Source: Halobacteriales archaeon QH_8_67_36
GTDB lineage: Archaea; Halobacteriota; Halobacteria; Halobacteriales; Haloarculaceae
DNA: 6,408 nt
Assembly: GCA_003021755.1 (NCBI GenBank)
Contig: PXQZ01000055.1
Span: 1,412-7,819, forward strand
Direction: 5' to 3'
A program made the position numbers and the translations under genes. The notes beneath the pieces are model-generated. The model was not told the origin of the DNA and made no database searches. It saw only the letters and a program-made list of their open reading frames with translations. Below, piece after piece: positions 4,704-6,408 of the stretch. Every line of letters begins with the position of its first letter. Within the stretch, counting starts at the first letter, position 1.

Positions 4704-5501
4704 ATGAGCGGCAAAGACGAATACTACAACAAGGCCAAACAGCAGGGCTACCGCGCCCGGTCGGCCTACAAGCTCCAGCAGTTGGACGAGACGGCTGGCC
4801 TGCTCGGCGATGGCCGCACCGTCGTCGACCTCGGCGCGGCTCCCGGCGGTTGGCTGCAGGTCGCCGCCGAACGCGTCGGCGAGCGGGGCACCGTCGTCGG
4901 CGTCGACCGCCAGCGCATCGAGCGTCTGGAGGACCCGGAGTCGACCGTCGAGTACGTCCGCGGCGACGTGACGGAGGAGTCGACGAAACGGAAGGTCCGC
5001 GACGCCGTCGGCGGCACCACCGACGCCCGTGGCGGCCCGGTCGACGTGGTCCTCTCGGACATGGCGCCGAACATGAGCGGCGACTACGACCTCGACCACG
5101 CCCGCTCGGTCCACCTGGTCCGGCAGGCGTTCGATGTCGCGACCGACCTGCTCGACTCGGGCGGGGACTTCGCGGCGAAGGTGTTCGACGGGCAGGACCT
5201 GCAGGACCTGAAAGCCGACATCGAACCGGAGTTCGAGTACGTCCGGGAGGTACGTCCGGACGCCTCCCGGGATTCGTCCTCGGAGCTGTATCTCGTCGCG
5301 AAACACCGCCTGACAGCGCCGGTCCGCGAGGGCGACGTGGTCGAGGTGACCATCGACGACATGGGCGAGGAGGGTGACGGCATCGCGAAGGTCGAGGGCT
5401 TCACCGTCTTCGTCAGCGGCGTCAAGGAGGGCGAAACGGTCGACGTACGCATCGACGACGTGAAACCCCGCTTCGCGTTCGGACAGCCAGCGAGGGACTG
5501 A
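4704..5501 (+). CDS. rlmE: RlmE/FtsJ rRNA 2'-O-methyltransferase with TRAM domain
   Basis: SAM-dependent methyltransferase expected to 2'-O-methylate the A-loop uridine of 23S rRNA (U2552 in E. coli numbering). The 265-residue product has an FtsJ Rossmann domain (about 1-202) and a C-terminal TRAM RNA-binding domain (about 204-262). The SAM motif is VVDLGAAPGGWLQ (40-52), with D68 in VVGVDRQ as the likely ribose-binding acid. The K-D-K-E catalytic tetrad is complete: K23 (SAYKL), D119 (LSDMAPN), K159 (AAKVFDG) and E194 (SSELYLV). The TRAM part shows EGDVVEVTIDDMGEEGDGIA and FVSGVKEGETV. A TTG at 4680 and a GTG at 4686 are in frame, but ATG 4704 gives the usual MSGKDEYYNKAKQQGYRARS start. Bacterial RlmE lacks TRAM; the fusion is an archaeal arrangement. 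Confidence 0.95.
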   Translation: MSGKDEYYNKAKQQGYRARSAYKLQQLDETAGLLGDGRTVVDLGAAPGGWLQVAAERVGERGTVVGVDRQRIERLEDPESTVEYVRGDVTEESTKRKVRDAVGGTTDARGGPVDVVLSDMAPNMSGDYDLDHARSVHLVRQAFDVATDLLDSGGDFAAKVFDGQDLQDLKADIEPEFEYVREVRPDASRDSSSELYLVAKHRLTAPVREGDVVEVTIDDMGEEGDGIAKVEGFTVFVSGVKEGETVDVRIDDVKPRFAFGQPARD

Positions 5502-5538
5502 GCGGAGCGAACTCGAAACGAGACGGTGAGCGGAGCGA
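5499..5538 (+). repeat. 12-base direct repeat at the rlmE stop
   Basis: TGAGCGGAGCGA occurs exactly at 5499-5510 and 5527-5538. The first copy contains the rlmE TGA stop. A small hairpin CTCG-AAA-CGAG (5512-5522) lies between them. The same GAGCGGAG word recurs with one change at 144-152 before priL, so both spacers share this low-complexity haloarchaeal sequence type. Confidence 0.6.
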
Positions 5539-5615
5539 GCCGTCGAGTAGATTCGCGGCGGTCGAACAGTCCGGCGGGCCACGTTTGGCCCTCGCTTGCT
5601 CCACGGCTCGCTTCG
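5531..5615. repeat. Nested inverted repeats between convergent rlmE and transporter gene
   Basis: The outer arms AGCGAGCCGT (5534-5543) and ACGGCTCGCT (5603-5612) are perfect complements. In RNA from the plus strand they extend to 5531/5615 through one G-U pair. Inside them sits a tight hairpin GGGCCA-CGTT-TGGCCC (5576-5591). The whole fold lies in the 153-base spacer between two convergent genes, where it may act as a two-way terminator or read-through block. No T-tract is present. Confidence 0.5.
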
Positions 5616-5654
5616 GGCTCGCAATCCGGGACATCCCTCCGGTCGCTGTCTCGC

Positions 5655-6347
5655 TTACCACGGCGTCGGCCTGGCGGCCTGCTCCCGACCGCGGGCGAAG
5701 GCGACGACGGCGTAGACGAAGGGCGTATCGACGAGCGCGATGAGCAGCTTCAGGAGGTACTGTCCGATGACGAGTGCGAGCGCCCCCGAGAGGGTGACGT
5801 CGCCGAAGACGACGAAGGCGATGCCGATGAAGATGACCGTATCCAGCAGCTGGCTGGAGGCCGTCGAGCCGATGTTGCGCAGCCAGAGGTGGTTGCCCTG
5901 GGTGAACTCGCCGATGGCGTGGAAGACGAACACGTCCCAGTTCTGGCTGACGGCGTAGGCGGCGAGACTGGCGACGACGATACCGGTGCTGGCCGCGAGC
6001 ACCTGCCGAAACGCCGCCGGCTCGATGGGCTGTGCGGCCGCTGGGAGGCCGGGCGCGAGGATGGTGCTCCAGACCAGCGCCAGCAGGACGAAGTTCATCG
6101 CGAAGCCGACGTTGACGACGATTGTCGCCGCCCGGCGGCCGTACAACTCCGTGTAGCTGTCCGAGGCGAAGAAGGTCAGGGCGTACGCCACCGCCGAGCC
6201 GGGCATCACGAGCCGGGCACCGACGACGGGGAGCGAGACGGGCAGCGAGAACGCCAGTAGCTTCGAGGCGGTGAGCTGGGCGACGACCAGCCCGGTCACG
6301 AACAGCGCGGCCAGGGCGATGCGCAGGGGGTCCTCACTGCTCGTCAT
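5655..6347 (-). CDS. YhhQ-family queuosine/archaeosine precursor transporter
   Basis: Inner-membrane carrier of the VUT/COG1738 (DUF165) family. The E. coli member YhhQ imports 7-deazaguanines such as preQ0 and preQ1. In an archaeon the likely use is supplying preQ0 for archaeosine in tRNA, which is inferred here. The 230-residue product has about six helices (roughly 11-33, 47-62, 74-97, 117-136, 168-186, 190-217). Family motifs are visible: LTASKL (25-30), ASDSYTELYGRRAA (61-74), SQNWDVFVFH (134-143) and LWLRNIGSTASSQLLDTVIF (154-173). Length is normal. ATG 6347 is supported by similarity of the N-terminal helix and by its overlap with the upstream gene, whose stop lies 14 bases inside. It is therefore probably co-transcribed and translationally coupled with that gene; I see no promoter of its own. 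Confidence 0.9.
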   Translation of the reverse strand: MTSSEDPLRIALAALFVTGLVVAQLTASKLLAFSLPVSLPVVGARLVMPGSAVAYALTFFASDSYTELYGRRAATIVVNVGFAMNFVLLALVWSTILAPGLPAAAQPIEPAAFRQVLAASTGIVVASLAAYAVSQNWDVFVFHAIGEFTQGNHLWLRNIGSTASSQLLDTVIFIGIAFVVFGDVTLSGALALVIGQYLLKLLIALVDTPFVYAVVAFARGREQAARPTPW

Positions 6348-6408
6348 CGAGCCGTCCCTGCCGCTCGTCGATGTCGTCGAGCATGTCCAGCGTCTTGCGT
6401 ACCGAGGC
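6334..6408 (-). CDS. C-terminal end of an unidentified gene (partial)
   Basis: The last 24 codons of a minus-strand gene enter from the right edge and end with TGA at 6334-6336, overlapping the transporter start by 14 bases. The visible end begins ASVRKTLDMLDDIDERQGRL and finishes DDEQ. It is strongly acidic and probably helical, which fits haloarchaeal coding sequence. The fragment is too short to name. The overlap suggests an operon with the transporter, so the missing part might belong to deazaguanine or tRNA metabolism, but that is speculation. Confidence 0.55.
   Translation of the reverse strand, partial: ASVRKTLDMLDDIDERQGRLDDEQ

Noticed and set aside
4677..5624. 315-residue open frame antisense to rlmE
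   Set aside because: Antisense shadow of a GC-rich gene. The plus strand has the full K-D-K-E tetrad and SAM motif.
5526..6260. 244-residue acidic open frame antisense to the transporter
   Set aside because: Its acidity comes from the complement of hydrophobic codons in the transporter. The minus-strand protein has clear family motifs.
1..6408. CRISPR array, insertion sequence or att site
   Set aside because: No regularly spaced direct repeats, transposase motifs or terminal inverted repeats with target duplications were seen.

Overview
The window is chromosomal DNA from an extremely halophilic archaeon (class Halobacteria). The evidence is the very high G+C content with GC-rich third codon positions, proteins loaded with Asp and Glu, archaeal rather than bacterial replication genes, and AT-rich TATA-like boxes sitting 25-33 bases upstream of ATG codons that lack Shine-Dalgarno sites (leaderless transcription). 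The genus cannot be fixed from the sequence.

Layout, left to right. Positions 1-316 hold no convincing gene. They carry low-complexity haloarchaeal spacer DNA full of short inverted repeats, ending in a clean promoter. Then come priL (DNA primase large subunit, +), a two-helix membrane miniprotein (-) whose stop codon interlocks with that of priL, and a SWIM zinc-finger plus zinc-ribbon protein (+). On the minus strand follow hjc (Holliday junction resolvase), a four-helix membrane protein of a haloarchaeal uncharacterised family, and pcn (PCNA sliding clamp). The 249-base gap between the last two contains several stem-loops and a doubtful 53-codon ORF. Divergent from pcn is rlmE, an FtsJ-type rRNA 2'-O-methyltransferase fused to a TRAM domain. 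After a repeat-rich convergent spacer comes a YhhQ-family queuosine/archaeosine-precursor transporter (-). It overlaps the 3' end of an unidentified gene that runs off the right edge.

How the genes fit together: priL, hjc and pcn supply primer synthesis, junction resolution and polymerase processivity, so this is a replication/recombination neighbourhood. RlmE and the transporter belong to RNA modification (23S rRNA methylation; deazaguanine supply for tRNA). Most genes appear to have their own promoter rather than sharing one long operon. The exception is the transporter, which is translationally overlapped with its upstream neighbour.

No mobile element, CRISPR array, tRNA or rRNA was recognised. 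I did not find a clear new system. The points most worth following are the single AT-rich element that may drive both pcn and rlmE, the structured spacers at 1-250, 3697-3804 and 5502-5654, and the uncharacterised SWIM and membrane proteins placed among core replication genes.
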